From the NCBI GenBank assembly GCA_011800805.1, contig MPNW01000266.1, positions 1 through 61,423 of the forward strand: 61,423 nucleotides of DNA, in the 5' to 3' direction. Position 1 is the first letter of the stretch; the number at the start of each line of letters is the position of its first letter. Under the pieces are notes generated by a model. The model worked only from the letters and a program-made list of their open reading frames with translations, did not search any database and was not told where the DNA came from. Below are positions 24,601 through 36,520 of this stretch, piece by piece. A program made the translations under genes and the position numbers. Source of the DNA: Hirudo medicinalis. Taxonomy: Eukaryota > Annelida > Clitellata > Hirudinida > Hirudinidae.

Positions 24601-27391
24601 AACTTTCTTTCGTTCCATTCTCCATGTTCATCAAGGAAAATTTATAACTATTTTCTGATTCTTTTTCCATAACAATTTGTAAGTAATATTTATAAATGGA
24701 ATAAATCTATTAAGATGTGTAATAAATGAGGTCTTTCATTGAAAAAATGAATGTTTATAAACGAGCCTGCATGTAACCATGTGGTTCATGTTTACATCTC
24801 ACAATAATTTCCATTTCTTTGAAATTCCAAAAATTGGCTCATTAGCTTGATCTGAACTGAAGTGAAATAGTGCAAGGAGCTGAACTTGATTAAATTGATT
24901 TATTTTTGTGCTGAAGACCACCCAGGCAGTCAACAGGGAGAGGCAGAGGGGGCAAGTAATAACCTGGACTGGTCCTGGTTTTATGAAGGTCTCGGAGAGG
25001 TCGGCTCTGGAGTTCAGGATCGACAACGTCCCCTACTCTATGGAATACGATCTCGTCTTCCGATACGAATCATCGGTTGGTTGTCGATAAATGATTAATC
25101 GGGCCAATTACTTTAATTTCAAAGTAATTGTTCATTTAGATTAATATTTTTTTTTAAATGCATTCTATGTTACTTTATTTTTTAGATATTTGAATTTGCT
25201 TAAATTATTAATTTTGAATATTTTACCATTTGAATATGTGTGTTTTAAATTCAGGGGCAGGCTTTATTGTGGGTTAATTTTTAAATAAAGGGATAAATTT
25301 GTTGGAAAGATGTGATGGATTTTTTTTAATACGACAAATGCATTGGTCTTGACCCACAGTTGCGACATACGTGGAAGGACGTGAGGGTGACCATAGAAAG
25401 GTCGGGGTTCTTTGACGAGGGTGGTGCATGTGCAAATGTAATTCCCCACGATGATTTCAAAATCCTCAACTTCCCTTCTAGTGAGTCTGAAATGTTGATT
25501 TTCATTGCTGTTTTGATTAAAAATTTAAAAAAAAGCAAACAATATTTGTACCCAAGATTCCGTAAGATCTGTGCTCAAGTTGGCTTGTAATTTATGAGAT
25601 GGTATGGAAGACATCCAACTTAATATTAGTTGCTGTAGCGATAATGTTGTCATTGTGATTAAGAGGATGACTTTGGTGAACTATTTCTTCACTATTCCAT
25701 TCGAGAGTAATGATTCAAATTTGACAAAACATTTTCAGATGCACGATACGTGGTGGCAGATCGAGCCACGTGTTTCGAGCAAGGAGCGTCGTACATCGTC
25801 AGACTAGACTTCGGCGAATACGGGCACAGAATTCAAGACGTTCACCTTCTCGTCGACTCCGTCAGTGATCTGCAGATTTTCTGAGATTTGTTTTAATTAA
25901 TTTTAACCATAATTTATTATTCAAATTATTAATTAAGGATTTCCTCGTTTACAATTGTAATTGTTCCAGCTTGTCTTGTTGCCTGGAAAAACCGGTCACC
26001 CTCTCGTCCAGGCGAACATCTACGACAAGTTCCAGGAGGAAAGATGCAGGGAGAATTTCTTTGCAGCTGAGCACTCACCTGTGTCTGATATTTGTAGAAG
26101 ACTCATCTTCAGTTCATCCGTGGTCATGCACGAGGGAGCCAAAGGTTGGAATCGACAAGTTTTTACAACAATTGCTCTGATGCATCAGTTGATCATAAGG
26201 ATGCTTGGAAGTTCATTTTTAGATATTTAGATTAGATTTTAGATTTTAGTGCTAGGGAATGGCATGAATGAGTGAGTAGTGAATGGCTGGAACAATCTTG
26301 TGCTAAGCATGGTATGGTATAGTTTAACTATATTTGATTTTTTTTTGGAGAAGTTTTATGGTTATAGGAATTTTAAATAAGAACTTTTATACTTTATTTT
26401 TCTCAATGATTGGTTTGATGAGTGGCTTGCATATGCCTTATTTTCTATATTAGCAATAATAATAATTATTATGGTAATAACAATAATAATAATTATTATG
26501 GTAATAACAATAATGATATGTTTGAACTTTAAACTTAAAAAGAATATTTAAACAGAATATTTAGATAGTACATGCAGTTATTTGTTTTGAATTCACACAT
26601 TGTTAATTTTGATCTCTGAATTGTTTGCAGCCTGCAACTGTGATCCTTATGGGTCAATGAGTCCAAATTGTGAACCAATGGGAGGACAGTGCCAATGCAA
26701 AGAAGGTGTTTATGGCAGGAAATGTGACCAGTGTGCTCCTGGATATTTTGGACTCAGTGCCAATGGCTGCACACGTAAGTATGGTTTTATGAAATTTACA
26801 CATTTAAAGAAAAAGCGAACATCAGTCAAGTTTTTTTTTTATGAATCACATTCTTCTGCTCTATTAATATTTATTATTAAATTTTATTTTATTTTTTCAC
26901 TTCAGCATGCAATTGTCACTCGTACGGATCAAAGAGCATGCTTTGTGATCAAAGTACAGGCCAATGTCCTTGCAATGAGAATTCTTTTGGTTTGAGATGC
27001 GGCAGTTGTCAGAGGGGGTACTGGGGATTTCCAAACTGCAGGAGGTGCGAGTGCAGTGGAAGAGCGGACGAATGCAACCAGGAGACCGGTGCATGCCTCG
27101 GGTGCAGAGATAATTTGGGTGGTTCGAGCTGTGAAAGGTAGGATCCTCGACACTGACGAGCCTTAGTGTACCTGGTTAATGCCTAAATGTTTTGCCTGCA
27201 GATGTGCCAATGGTTACTACGGAGACCCAAGGAGAGGCTGCCAAAAGTGCAACTGTCCAGGAACCAATGGAGTGCAACATGCTGATTCCTGCAGTTTTAA
27301 TCAGAGAACCAATCAAGTCACCTGTAACTGTCGTCGTGGCTACACCGGTTTGTCTCCTTTCCTATTTCAGGAAACATTAGTAACAATAATG

Positions 27392-27468
<77 letters not shown>

Positions 27469-30400
27469 TAATAATAATAACAGTAATGATTACCATTATT
27501 ATTTGACCCTTCCATACAAAAATTTGAATAATTTAGACAATGCCGTACTTAAATTCGCAGGACCAAACTGCAATCAGTGTGCAGACAATTACTTCGGCAA
27601 TCCAACGGCGCCCGGGGGCAGATGCGAGCCTTGCCAATGTAACAACAACGTGGATCTCAGTGTGCCAGGTAGTTGCGACGCTCTCACGGGCGAATGTCGC
27701 AGGTGCCTCTACAACACGGAAGGAAGGTTTTGCGAAAGATGCATCAATGGTTACTATGGAGATGCTCCGAGACAGGATTGCAGGCGTCAGTTGATGAGTC
27801 GTTTTGCGATGTTTTTATTAGCTCTTGCAATGTTTTTATTAGCTCTTGCGATGTTTGCATAATTTAGTATGATTACTCGAGCCCGCTTATTTGTAGCTTG
27901 CGTGTGCAACATCCTGGGCACGAGAACTGAGAGCCTAAGTAGTTGCGATGCAGGGCAGTGCAGATGTCTCCCTCATGTTGTGGGTAGGGAGTGTGACCAG
28001 TGTGAGCCAAACTATTGGAACCTCGCCAGTGGGAGAGGCTGTGAACCGTGCAACTGCGATCCTTATGGATCCATCAATCAGCAGTGCAACCAGGTAAATT
28101 ACCCTAATTAATTATTATCATTATCACCATCATCATTATTATTATTATTGTTGTTGTTGTTATTTTGGAGTTTATAAATTATTATTTTTACTTGTATTAC
28201 TTATCACTGTTATTGTCATTATTCTCCTGTTCCTCTTAGTTTGTCCTATCAACATTTAGAATCATTAAAAAAGCCTTTCCAATCGAATGTATTGATTGCT
28301 TATTATTAAAGATGCTTATTGAGCATTCAACCATCGTTTTATCATTTCTCCTCAGCTTGACGGACAGTGCCAGTGCAGGCCTGATTTTGGTGGAAGAGAT
28401 TGCAGTCAATGTGGTCCGAAGTACTGGGGAGATAGAAGAGCCCAGTGCCAATGTGAGTCGGAAGCTCGTTCGACGCACTGCCGTCGCGAGTGCAGATTTG
28501 AAACCTCTTTCCGAGCATTACCTCGTGAGGTCGCACGCAAATTGACATTTTTTGCTCGGGCCTTTCATTTTAACTGCAGGCAATTTTTTGTTTCACTGGA
28601 TTTCCTGGTATTTTGTATTTGGAAATATAAATAGTAATAATGTTTGTTGCTAATTTGATTCTTTTTTGTTGCTTTAATTAATTTTAAACTCTCTTTTAAA
28701 AGACTTTTAATCAACTCCTTCTCCTTGATCCCAGCCTTACCAGCTTTGAATGCCTGATGCAACTGCACTGGAAGCCTATACACCTTTACATCATCTTTAA
28801 AATCTTGTTAATCACCTATCATACTCTAGCCACATCCAACCCACCCCATCTCAACCATCTCATTCACCGCCGCCAAATCCCCGACCACCTTCGTTCATCC
28901 TCCGCACGTTCATCCACACCAAGCGGTCCATAGATCGTCCATCGTCAAACGAGGCTTCACATACACGTGCCTGCCTTCTGGAACGACCTTCCTCCATTAG
29001 CGCCAGTTGAAGACCATCTCTTCAAGATAGCATTAAACTGAGAACCAAGGCGCCTCTGATGCTATGCTTACAGTGCCAAATAAATGAACTATTATTATTA
29101 TTATTAATAATAATTTTGCTTACTCAATTACAGCTTGCAGATGTAATCCATTGGGCTCATTAAGTGAGGACTGTGACAAGCAGACAGGTGCTTGTCATTG
29201 CAAGCCAGGTGTGACCGGCTACTACTGCGACAAGTGTGCTCAAGGCACGTCGGGGTCACTGCCAGACTGCACACCATGTGGCCCTTGTTTTGATGGTTGG
29301 GAGCAGATCATCAGAGAGATCTCGGGTTTGTGAAATTTAATTTTGCCAGTTTTTAATCTGTTTATATTTGTTTAGTAGTTTTTTATGATGTGAAAATTAT
29401 CAACAAGATAATATGATTGTAACTTGTATTGTATTAAAAGTCAGTACCAGACATGGGGTGCTTGGTACTTGAACTCATACTTGGACCTCAGTACTTCATC
29501 CCATGTCTGGTCATTACAGCTTCAAAATTAATGTATTCTTTAAAGTGTTTCTGGCTAGCATAGAGTACATACTTTTTGCAAAAATGGGTCGCTGAGCTAA
29601 GCTGGCCAGGGTTTTTGGCACCCTGGGCAAAACTGATAATTTGACATTACTAATTTGGTATCCAGCCACTGTTTTTGCTTAACATGCTTATTTGTTTGCA
29701 TTCATAAATTGACAAGTCGATATCAGTCTGAAGTATTATTTAAGTATTATTTAATATTTCATATTATTATATGATTTAATATTAATGTTTCTAGTTGAAC
29801 TCCAAACGGTGATGGAGCAAGGTCGAAACATCCGGCGCTCGGGGTCCGGCGGAAGATTCGAGAGGGACTTCTTTGAAATGGAACACAAGTTGGAGGAAAT
29901 TAGGCACATCATCATGACTATTGACCACAACAGACCTCCTTCTGAGACCACCCATCTCTTCAACAACCTCGAAGAAATTAGGCATGTCTTATATATTGAA
30001 CTCTGGAAATTTTATTGAATTTTGCTGTTTTATTTGATAAGACCATTGCATTTTATTATATTTTTGGTCAAGAGGTACATCAAAATACTATGAACCAGCT
30101 TAACCTTGAACTTTTCTCATTAGGGTCAACATTACAAATTACAAGAACTTGCTGGATTCCTTGAAGTCTGATCTTACCATAACTGGTGACAAGGTGCAAA
30201 AGGTCAACGACAGGATTCAAAACATCCACACGAGGGTGAAGGTGCTGGATTCGCTTGTCTACGAGCTGAAAAGAAATGCAACCAGCATTCAAGAACAAGA
30301 TCTTAGTGGTGAGGAGTCAAAATATGTTGCTTTTAAAATAATTTAACTCGCTGTAGTTCGTTTATACAGTGCCATATGCATAGCATCAGAGGTGCTTTTT

Positions 30401-33115
30401 GTCAACCATTTATATAGCGCTTCCTCCCGAGGGCGCTTGCGGCAGTGCAGGCTGGGTTTTGAACACGACACATTATGACTGTTGCCATTACAGCCGTATG
30501 CAGGAACGTAACCCATTCGGCCAACCTGCATGCCTGCAATCAGAACCAAACCGAAATTAAGAATCTCGTGTTTTTAAACATCTGTTGTGTTTGAGTTTAA
30601 TGAATCCTGAATTTACTGCTTGAAAAGAATTTTGATGGTGTAAGTCTGATCATTCTCCTTCACTGCACTTGGTTCTTGATGCAGTGTCTCTATCAAACGA
30701 GGCAGCAAGACTTCCTTTGCAATCCGTGCCCCATGTTTTATCTCCAGGTGCCTTCAATTCAATCAAGGAAAGTTACAGGAGGTCCACAGAAGTGCAGTCG
30801 AGGGCTCTCCATTCGAGACACATTCACAGTCAGTCGTCCATGACGAGGAGCAATGCAGATCGCATCATCGACATGAAGAGGGCAGAGGTCGACAGCAACA
30901 TCAACAGGAATGAGATCAGCATCCAGGATATACATATTGAGTTGATCAGCCATGAGAGGGACTTGATCAACTGGAACAACATGGTTTGTTGTTCAAATGA
31001 ATTAATTCATTTATAATTAAAATTAATGTAAGTTGAAATTATCTCATATGTTAATTGTCTTTCTTTCTTAATGGTTCTTTGTTGTTACCAATGCAGGGGT
31101 TTATACATTTTTCATTGTTCTAGAAATATATTCTACATTCTAAAAATATATTTTGTATTGTAAAATGCTTTTTGTATTGTAAAAGTAAAATAAACAAGAA
31201 TGAATCCTATACATTAATGCCTACAAGACAATGCTACTTTATTTCAGTATTGCAGTGATAATATCAGCCAATAACAACACTTTTTCTTTTCAAGGTTTGT
31301 GATAGCAAAGGCAATGTATGCGACCAGATTTGTGGAGGAGCGGGTTGTGGCCGATGTGGTACCGGGCTCACCTGCGACGGTGGATCGGTTTCTAAGTCAC
31401 TAGCAGCAAGAAATTACTCTATGAGAGCAAAAACTTTGATCGAAGAGAAGAGAAATGAAGCACAAAATATTTTGTCACAAGTGAATTTTTAAATTTTTTC
31501 TGAACTTTTCATGGTTATAATTACTTGGCAAACATTTGAATGTAATTTTAAAAATTTAAATTTATGTTATTCGCTGTTTTTCAAGCTGGAATACCAGAAG
31601 CAACAGTGTGCTTCGACCAGGCTTGTGGTGGAAAGAGTTTACAATAGTGCCACCCTGGCCAGGAACGGATCTGAGGGGAGTCTCAATAAGATGACTCGTC
31701 TGAGGAACGACATCAGGCTGTTCCTGGGGGGCATCGTCAACAGGGCCGAAGACATCGAAAAGGTTACCGGTTAATGCATGCTTTGAAGTCCATCTGACAA
31801 TAAAAACATTCATTTTATGTAACAGTTGAGAATTATTTTAGTTACTGAAGAATTTTCTATTATTAAATTTTAGGTGGTGAAGATGATTTTCAACATGAAC
31901 ATTAATGTAACCACACAAGACATCAGAGTGCTCACTGACAAGATCAATAGACTCGTGCCAAACTTAAGGAACATTGACCATATTCTTGATATTACCAGGG
32001 ACACCTTGCAAGAAGTCAGACAACTTAAGGAGCAGGCAGACCAAGCCAAGTATTCATTTGTACCTTAATTTGTATTTTAAGTATATTGTGCCTGAGAATC
32101 TTGTTTCTTTTATCTGATATTATGTGTTGATTAATCCAATTAATAAAGATTTTTGAATGAAGAAAGATATGTTGGAAGTCATTAATTTCATCTCCACAGA
32201 TCTTCTGCTGAGGGTGTTAGGTCAACCGCTCAGAATATAAACAGACTTCTCGACGAATCCAGGCATGCTCAGACGAATGCCGAAGAATTGATTCGAAAAC
32301 TGAAATTGAGCATCCGAGATGCTGAAGGGAACTTCAAAAAGGTCTCATATTGAAATAGGGGATTTCAAAACATCCATGTCTCTATTGCAGATAAATTTTT
32401 TGTTGTAGCTTGATGAAAACATAAAGGAAAGTGGTCTCAAGTCAAATTACAGCGAGACGACAGTATTTGATGTCCAGGGACGTGTTGCAAGACTTGACCA
32501 GAGTTACATGAAGAATAAACTGGACTCCACTGAAGCCTTAGCTGAGGCAGAATCAGCAAATGCACTTGCAAGAGAGACTCTTGAGGCAAGCATAATTCCT
32601 TAGTAATAGTCGTCAAACTTTTATGAAATTACTCGTAGTAAAATCCATTAAAACATTTAAGACAATTACTTTCGATCAGGCATGTTCAGGATTATTTTTC
32701 TCTGAAACAATGGTGATTTAAGGTTGTTTCTTCTAATGTTTCAATGCAGGAAGCAGAATCAATTGAGAGTGTATTCAATGCAAAACTTAATGATGTGAGA
32801 ATCAAAGGAAAGCAACTGAGAGCCCAGAGGGACAGAGCACTAACCTTGAAGAACAGGGCACTCACACTGGCAGATAAAGTCACAAATTGGTCTGCATTTG
32901 TGCAAGGTGAGGAATGTTCTGACTGGTGCTTAAGAGGATTGAGAGTAGCATTATTTTGTTACATAATTTTGTTTGTTGCAGAGTGGGACAAGAAGTTCTT
33001 ATCCAGGGAGACTTTGTTCAAATCAATCACTTATCAGATTAGTGTCTACAGCAGTGAGATGCAGAATTTGATTAAAGACATTTATGAGGCAGAAAAATTT
33101 CTTGTGTCCTGTTGA
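18645..33115 (+). CDS. LAMB1: Laminin subunit beta (beta-1/2 type)
   Basis: Secreted basement-membrane glycoprotein, one arm and part of the coiled stem of the laminin heterotrimer. 32 exons, 1770 codons (human beta-1: 1786). Order: signal peptide (18645-18702), LN domain (about 19060-20800, with [13 protein letters not shown] and [11 protein letters not shown]), LE repeats (CxCxxHA...), laminin IV type B domain (about 24100-26144), second LE block (26631-29325), coiled coil II (29795-30983), Cys-rich beta knob ([20 protein letters not shown] at 31298), coiled coil I, and a C-terminal Cys just before the stop, as expected for the beta-gamma disulfide. Exon ends: 18645-18702, 19060-19186, 19378-19683, 19748-19868, 20247-20364, 20711-20850, 22490-22610, 22736-22924, 23030-23209, 23511-23620, 23939-24151, 24917-25075, 25360-25480, 25739-25860, 25970-26144, 26631-26774, 26906-27137, 27202-27347, 27561-27785, 27897-28093, 28356-28452, 29134-29325, 29795-29981, 30124-30308, 30685-30983, 31295-31480, 31586-31762, 31874-32049, 32200-32341, 32409-32585, 32750-32906, 32982-33115. 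Two introns use GC donors. The start of exon 2 is ambiguous (19056-19060). Confidence 0.96.
20509..20580. mobile_element. Fragment of a short MITE-like element
   Basis: A G-rich block followed by a C-rich block ends in AAATGACGTCCCTGG. That end is the inverted terminal sequence of the better preserved element at 46276-46349. Only one end is recognisable here. It lies in a laminin intron. Confidence 0.45.
22083..22122 (+). repeat. (GT)n(GC)n alternating purine-pyrimidine tract
   Basis: About 40 bases of GT then GC dinucleotides in a laminin intron, a sequence type with Z-DNA potential. Confidence 0.85.
26440..26516 (+). repeat. Two-copy tandem repeat, about 31 bp unit
   Basis: AATAATAATTATTATGGTAA followed by TAACA is repeated twice in the laminin intron before the exon at 26631. 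Confidence 0.8.
27393..27485 (+). repeat. (AAT)n microsatellite in laminin intron
   Basis: Long near-perfect AAT array between the exons at 27202-27347 and 27561-27785. The intron stays open in one frame as poly-Asn, but the GT donor and AG acceptor join the flanking LE-repeat halves in phase. Confidence 0.95.
27797..27860 (+). repeat. Tandem repeat of about 22 bp beside a splice donor
   Basis: Three copies of a unit built on TTGC(G/A)ATGTTTTTATTAGCTC begin 10-15 bases after the donor of the exon at 27561-27785. Confidence 0.8.
28780..29096 (+). mobile_element. 3' end fragment of a LINE in a laminin intron
   Basis: A GC-richer block contains VPAFWNDLP (28967-28993), the conserved tail motif of jockey/CR1-type LINE ORF2 proteins, then a stop, a short 3' UTR with GCGCCTCTGATGCTATGC (29050-29067) and an AATAAA-like segment followed by an (ATT)n tail. 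At least one frameshift separates the upstream part. The orientation is the same as laminin. Confidence 0.7.
29446..29511. repeat. 66-bp fold-back element
   Basis: ACCAGACATGGG and its exact reverse complement CCCATGTCTGGT bound a 42-base interior that is itself partly palindromic around GGTACTTGAACTC. It lies in a laminin intron. No target duplication is evident. Confidence 0.75.
30361..30545 (-). mobile_element. tRNA-derived SINE in a laminin intron
   Basis: On the minus strand an A-box match TGGCCGAATGGG (30523-30512) is followed 47 bases later by a B-box match GTTCAAAACCC (30464-30454), the spacing of a polymerase III internal promoter. The 3' region contains GCACCTCTGATGCTATGC, which matches 17 of 18 bases of the tail of the LINE fragment at 29050-29067. 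The orientation is antisense to laminin. Confidence 0.65.
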
Positions 33116-34744
33116 TGAATGCATGAGGTTCTTTGAATATTATCATTTCAATGATTTGCTCTGTAGTAACATCGTATTAATTCAAATGAAATTGAATTCT
33201 TTTCGTTGTCAGGTTATTTTTGTTGCTGACAGATACCATTAGACAGAAAGTAGGACTAGAATGACAACCTGGAATTTATAGAAGAACTTATTAAAGGACT
33301 TGTATAATTTTAATTTTGCCCTTTTATTTCTTGAAAAAGAAGTAGATTGTAGGGGATGCTTGTTTATTTCATTGTTTGGTATCTGTATCAAGATATCCGT
33401 ATTTATTGTTTCTGTGTTTTTATTGATGAAATAGCTGTGGACAAATGCTGAAAACATGGAAAGTGGTTTCCTTAGTTGTTCTTTAAATTGAATTTAATTT
33501 TTATGAGCACGATGTAAAATTAAATAAGTTATCCACCAGAGAGGTTGCTAATGGAAACTATTTAACAAGAGCTCGGCAACGAAATGTGATGCCTAGTGGT
33601 GGGTTTCCGCTTGCGTCAAGACAGGAGAGGTTCGTCAACGTAAAGTTCGTCACAAAAATGCGATGGTAATGGGTCACATTTGAATGTAAAATTAATAGTA
33701 ATAGCTTTGGAAATTGCCGCATTCACGCACTTCTCGGGCGACCCGGTTAGGTCACCACACGTACCAACCGTTGGCAAGGTGCAGCTATAACTTAGTGATT
33801 CAACATTTGAAGCCAATATTCCTGTTATTTAATATTTGAACGTTTTTCAATATTAGTTCACAATATCCTGGACTTTTTGCTCGTTAACCGATTTTCGCGA
33901 AATTGGTTCATTTAATTTAATTAAATTGTGGTATTTATAGAAATATAAATTAATTAATAAATCAATTAATTAACATATAAAATGTATATATTAAACAATT
34001 GTCGTTTAAGATTGTTATTGCGGGAGCACCATCCAAGATCTAGCTAGGTAACGGACGTTAACAAACAATTATTATTATTGTTTAAGATTGTTAAGTTTAA
34101 ATACGCTTTTTGGTAAGATCACTTATTCTTTTCCAAAAACAAATGGATCGGCCGGGTGGCTTTGCTCGAATTAGCTTTGTTTATTGCTTAATGCTATGTT
34201 CCATTATTTTTTGTCACGATTTTTAACAACTTTAATTCGCTATAAATCGTACATTGGTCGTAAATGTTATATTTTCGATAGTGAGCACCGGCCTCAAGGA
34301 AAGCAGGGACGTAATTTCAACTTTTTTTTTATTTGAGAGTAAGCCTCACACAACTTGAGATCTTTTTCACTTAACGCCAACACTCAGGGAGAGGGGACAA
34401 CCGAAAAATTCCTTCATTCATGAGGTGGTCTTGAAGTCCCGTGGGACCATGTGCCATGGAACCTAATCGCTTTTGGAGTCGTTATCATTATAATTATATA
34501 CCCCCTCGCTGTTGACCAAATTTCTTGATAAAGGATGAAGATGGAAAAGAATATGTAGTGATCTTTTTTGAAGTAAGTAGTAAATAGGAAATTTAAATGA
34601 GACGGGTAATTGGACGCCCAGGCAATATTACAGTAGGCTAAGTATGGATGGATAAGGGAATAATAACGAATGTGTTTGTATCAACTTCTTGATCTTATTC
34701 GCATGAACATGCTGCTGTTTTCCTTCGAGATCAACTAAATAGGA
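33116..34744. other. Laminin 3' flank and spacer without recognised genes
   Basis: The laminin 3' UTR probably ends near an ATTAAA at about 33289. Beyond it I see no coding pattern that I trust; AT-rich short repeats are common, and 33540-33800 is GC-richer but unidentified. Confidence 0.5.
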
Positions 34745-35000
34745 ATATTACTGTTCCTGGTCTTTGCCATCAATTTAAGAGCTTGGCACCTCCAGTGTTT
34801 AATGCTAATATTGTCACCTTGTCACCAATCTGATAGCTCCTATCTGTACTTCTGAGGTTATAATGGTAGGCATATTTCTCTTCTTCCTGAGGAAAATCCA
34901 GCATAAGCTTTTGCCAGGTTGAAGTTTTTCTTAAGCGTTTCCAAGTATTCTTCAGGTTTCTTCCCAATGTTGAACGGCAGAGTCCATTTGCCACTACAGG
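34745..35000 (-). pseudogene. gypsy-type LTR retrotransposon pol tail, relic
   Basis: On the minus strand, frames of the C-terminal pol region of Ty3/gypsy-like elements are seen: HYNLRS followed by YQIGDKVTIL and NTGGAKLL, an integrase C-terminal pattern. The frame is broken several times. No LTR was found next to it. It directly abuts the reverse-transcriptase relic at 35010-36520 on the same strand. Confidence 0.65.
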
Positions 35001-35009
35001 ATTCTTTGA

Positions 35010-36520
35010 GAACAGATAGTGGACCTCTTGGTATAGTCCAATATACCAATTTTATCGGTGACGGAATCATTAAAAACACGACCCAGGCTTTTAACCGGTT
35101 CCTTGGAAACTGTGGGAACCGTTGTCCCGCTACAACAAACGAGACATCGCTGCAAATTTTCCTTTAACGAGGGCGAGACTTCTCGATTTTGCAGTTTTAA
35201 AAGCCATTCGACACCACCCTAAAAGGTTGTTGAACACCTTTTACCAACGGTTGTTGGCACCGATCCGTACGCATTCGCCAAGTCGAGCCATACAACATAC
35301 AAACTCAATCGGCTCCTCTTAGCTCTGAACGTATCCAGAGTGTTCTGGACTGCAGATCTTTTATTCATCACTAGGGTGGTGTCATCAATGAACGCCTTCA
35401 ACGAAGGCATGTACAGACCCTTACCTAAGTGCGCCTCTGGAACATTAGAACTCAAATGCGTTGAGTAGAAGTTGCATCGCTAGAACGAAAAGGGAGGGGG
35501 ATATCGCGAACCCCATCGCAATACCTACCTCCAGAGGGACCCACTTTGTTGTGTACGTCTTGGTGGAGAACCTTATCATGAACCCGTCAAAATACGTCTG
35601 AATAATTTGAACTACGTGACGCGGCACATGATGGGTCTCCAACGTCTTCCATATGAGTTGGTGTGGCACCGATCCTTACGCATTCGCCAAGTCGAGCCAC
35701 ACAACGTACAAACTCAGTCGGCTCCTCTTAGCTCTCTGAATAGCCTCCCAAATCATGGAGGAGTGCTCGATGCAGCCAGGGACGCCTGGAACGCCTCCCT
35801 TTTGGATTGATGTATTCACGTACTTGTTTACATTTTCAGTGAGACTCGACGAATGACGGAAAAAATACCTTCAATTCTACATTTAGCAACGAAATGGGTC
35901 TAAATTGGCTTAGGCTATGCGAGTCCCTTTCCTTCGGTATATAAACGCCTTCAGCCACTTTCCACTCATCGTCTACCTTGCCTGACTGCCATGCTTTCTC
36001 GATGAGGGAGTGCAGCAAATATAGCACTTTCGGACATCTCTTATACAAAAGGTACGGAACTCCATTGGGCCCTGGCGCCGAACGATTCCTAGCCTTCCTA
36101 ATAACACGCCTCACTTCTTCAAGCGACGGGGATGCTAAAAATACTGGTAGGGAGAGGCACCACTGGAATGTCTCGCTTCACTTGAAGGGGAATGTGACGA
36201 AGGTCGTCACTGTACTTATTTGTGAGGTGTTCCTCCAGTTCGCCCCTATCCACTTTAAGCTTTCCTGAGGGTCGAGCAGCGCTTTCCCATACCTGTATGG
36301 ATCACTGAAAAACCTTCTATGAGCTTTCCTCCTCTCATAGTTCTTCTGTCTAAAACCCTCGGCACGGCGAAGGTTCCTCATACGTTCCTTCAACTCTTCC
36401 CACAAATTTCTTGTCAAATTTTTTCTTAGAGGTTCTAGTTCGATTCGGGCTCTTTGCAAAAATGGGTTCGGTTCTGTTCTGATCAGTTTGGGTTCTTGAA
36501 ACAACATGTTGTGAAATTTG
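35010..36520 (-). pseudogene. Non-LTR (R2/NeSL-like) reverse transcriptase relic
   Basis: Read on the minus strand, reverse-transcriptase blocks appear in order but in different frames: RNRSAPGPNGVPYLLYKRCP (near 36085-36025), FRPISLLNVE (near 35895), a VWLDLANAYGSVP block (near 35690), then AFIDDTT, the catalytic YxDD-equivalent (near 35390), and KSLGRVFNDSV (near 35070). Many stops and shifts make it non-functional. The block around VWLDLANAYGSVP is present twice (35665-35736 and 35256-35327), the second copy replacing normal sequence after the catalytic motif. Clade assignment to R2/NeSL is from general resemblance only. Confidence 0.75.

Noticed and set aside
27380..27540. Poly-Asn segment joining two laminin exons
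   Set aside because: The frame is open across the intron by chance of the AAT repeat; removing it rejoins an LE module (GYTG-PNCNQC) in phase.
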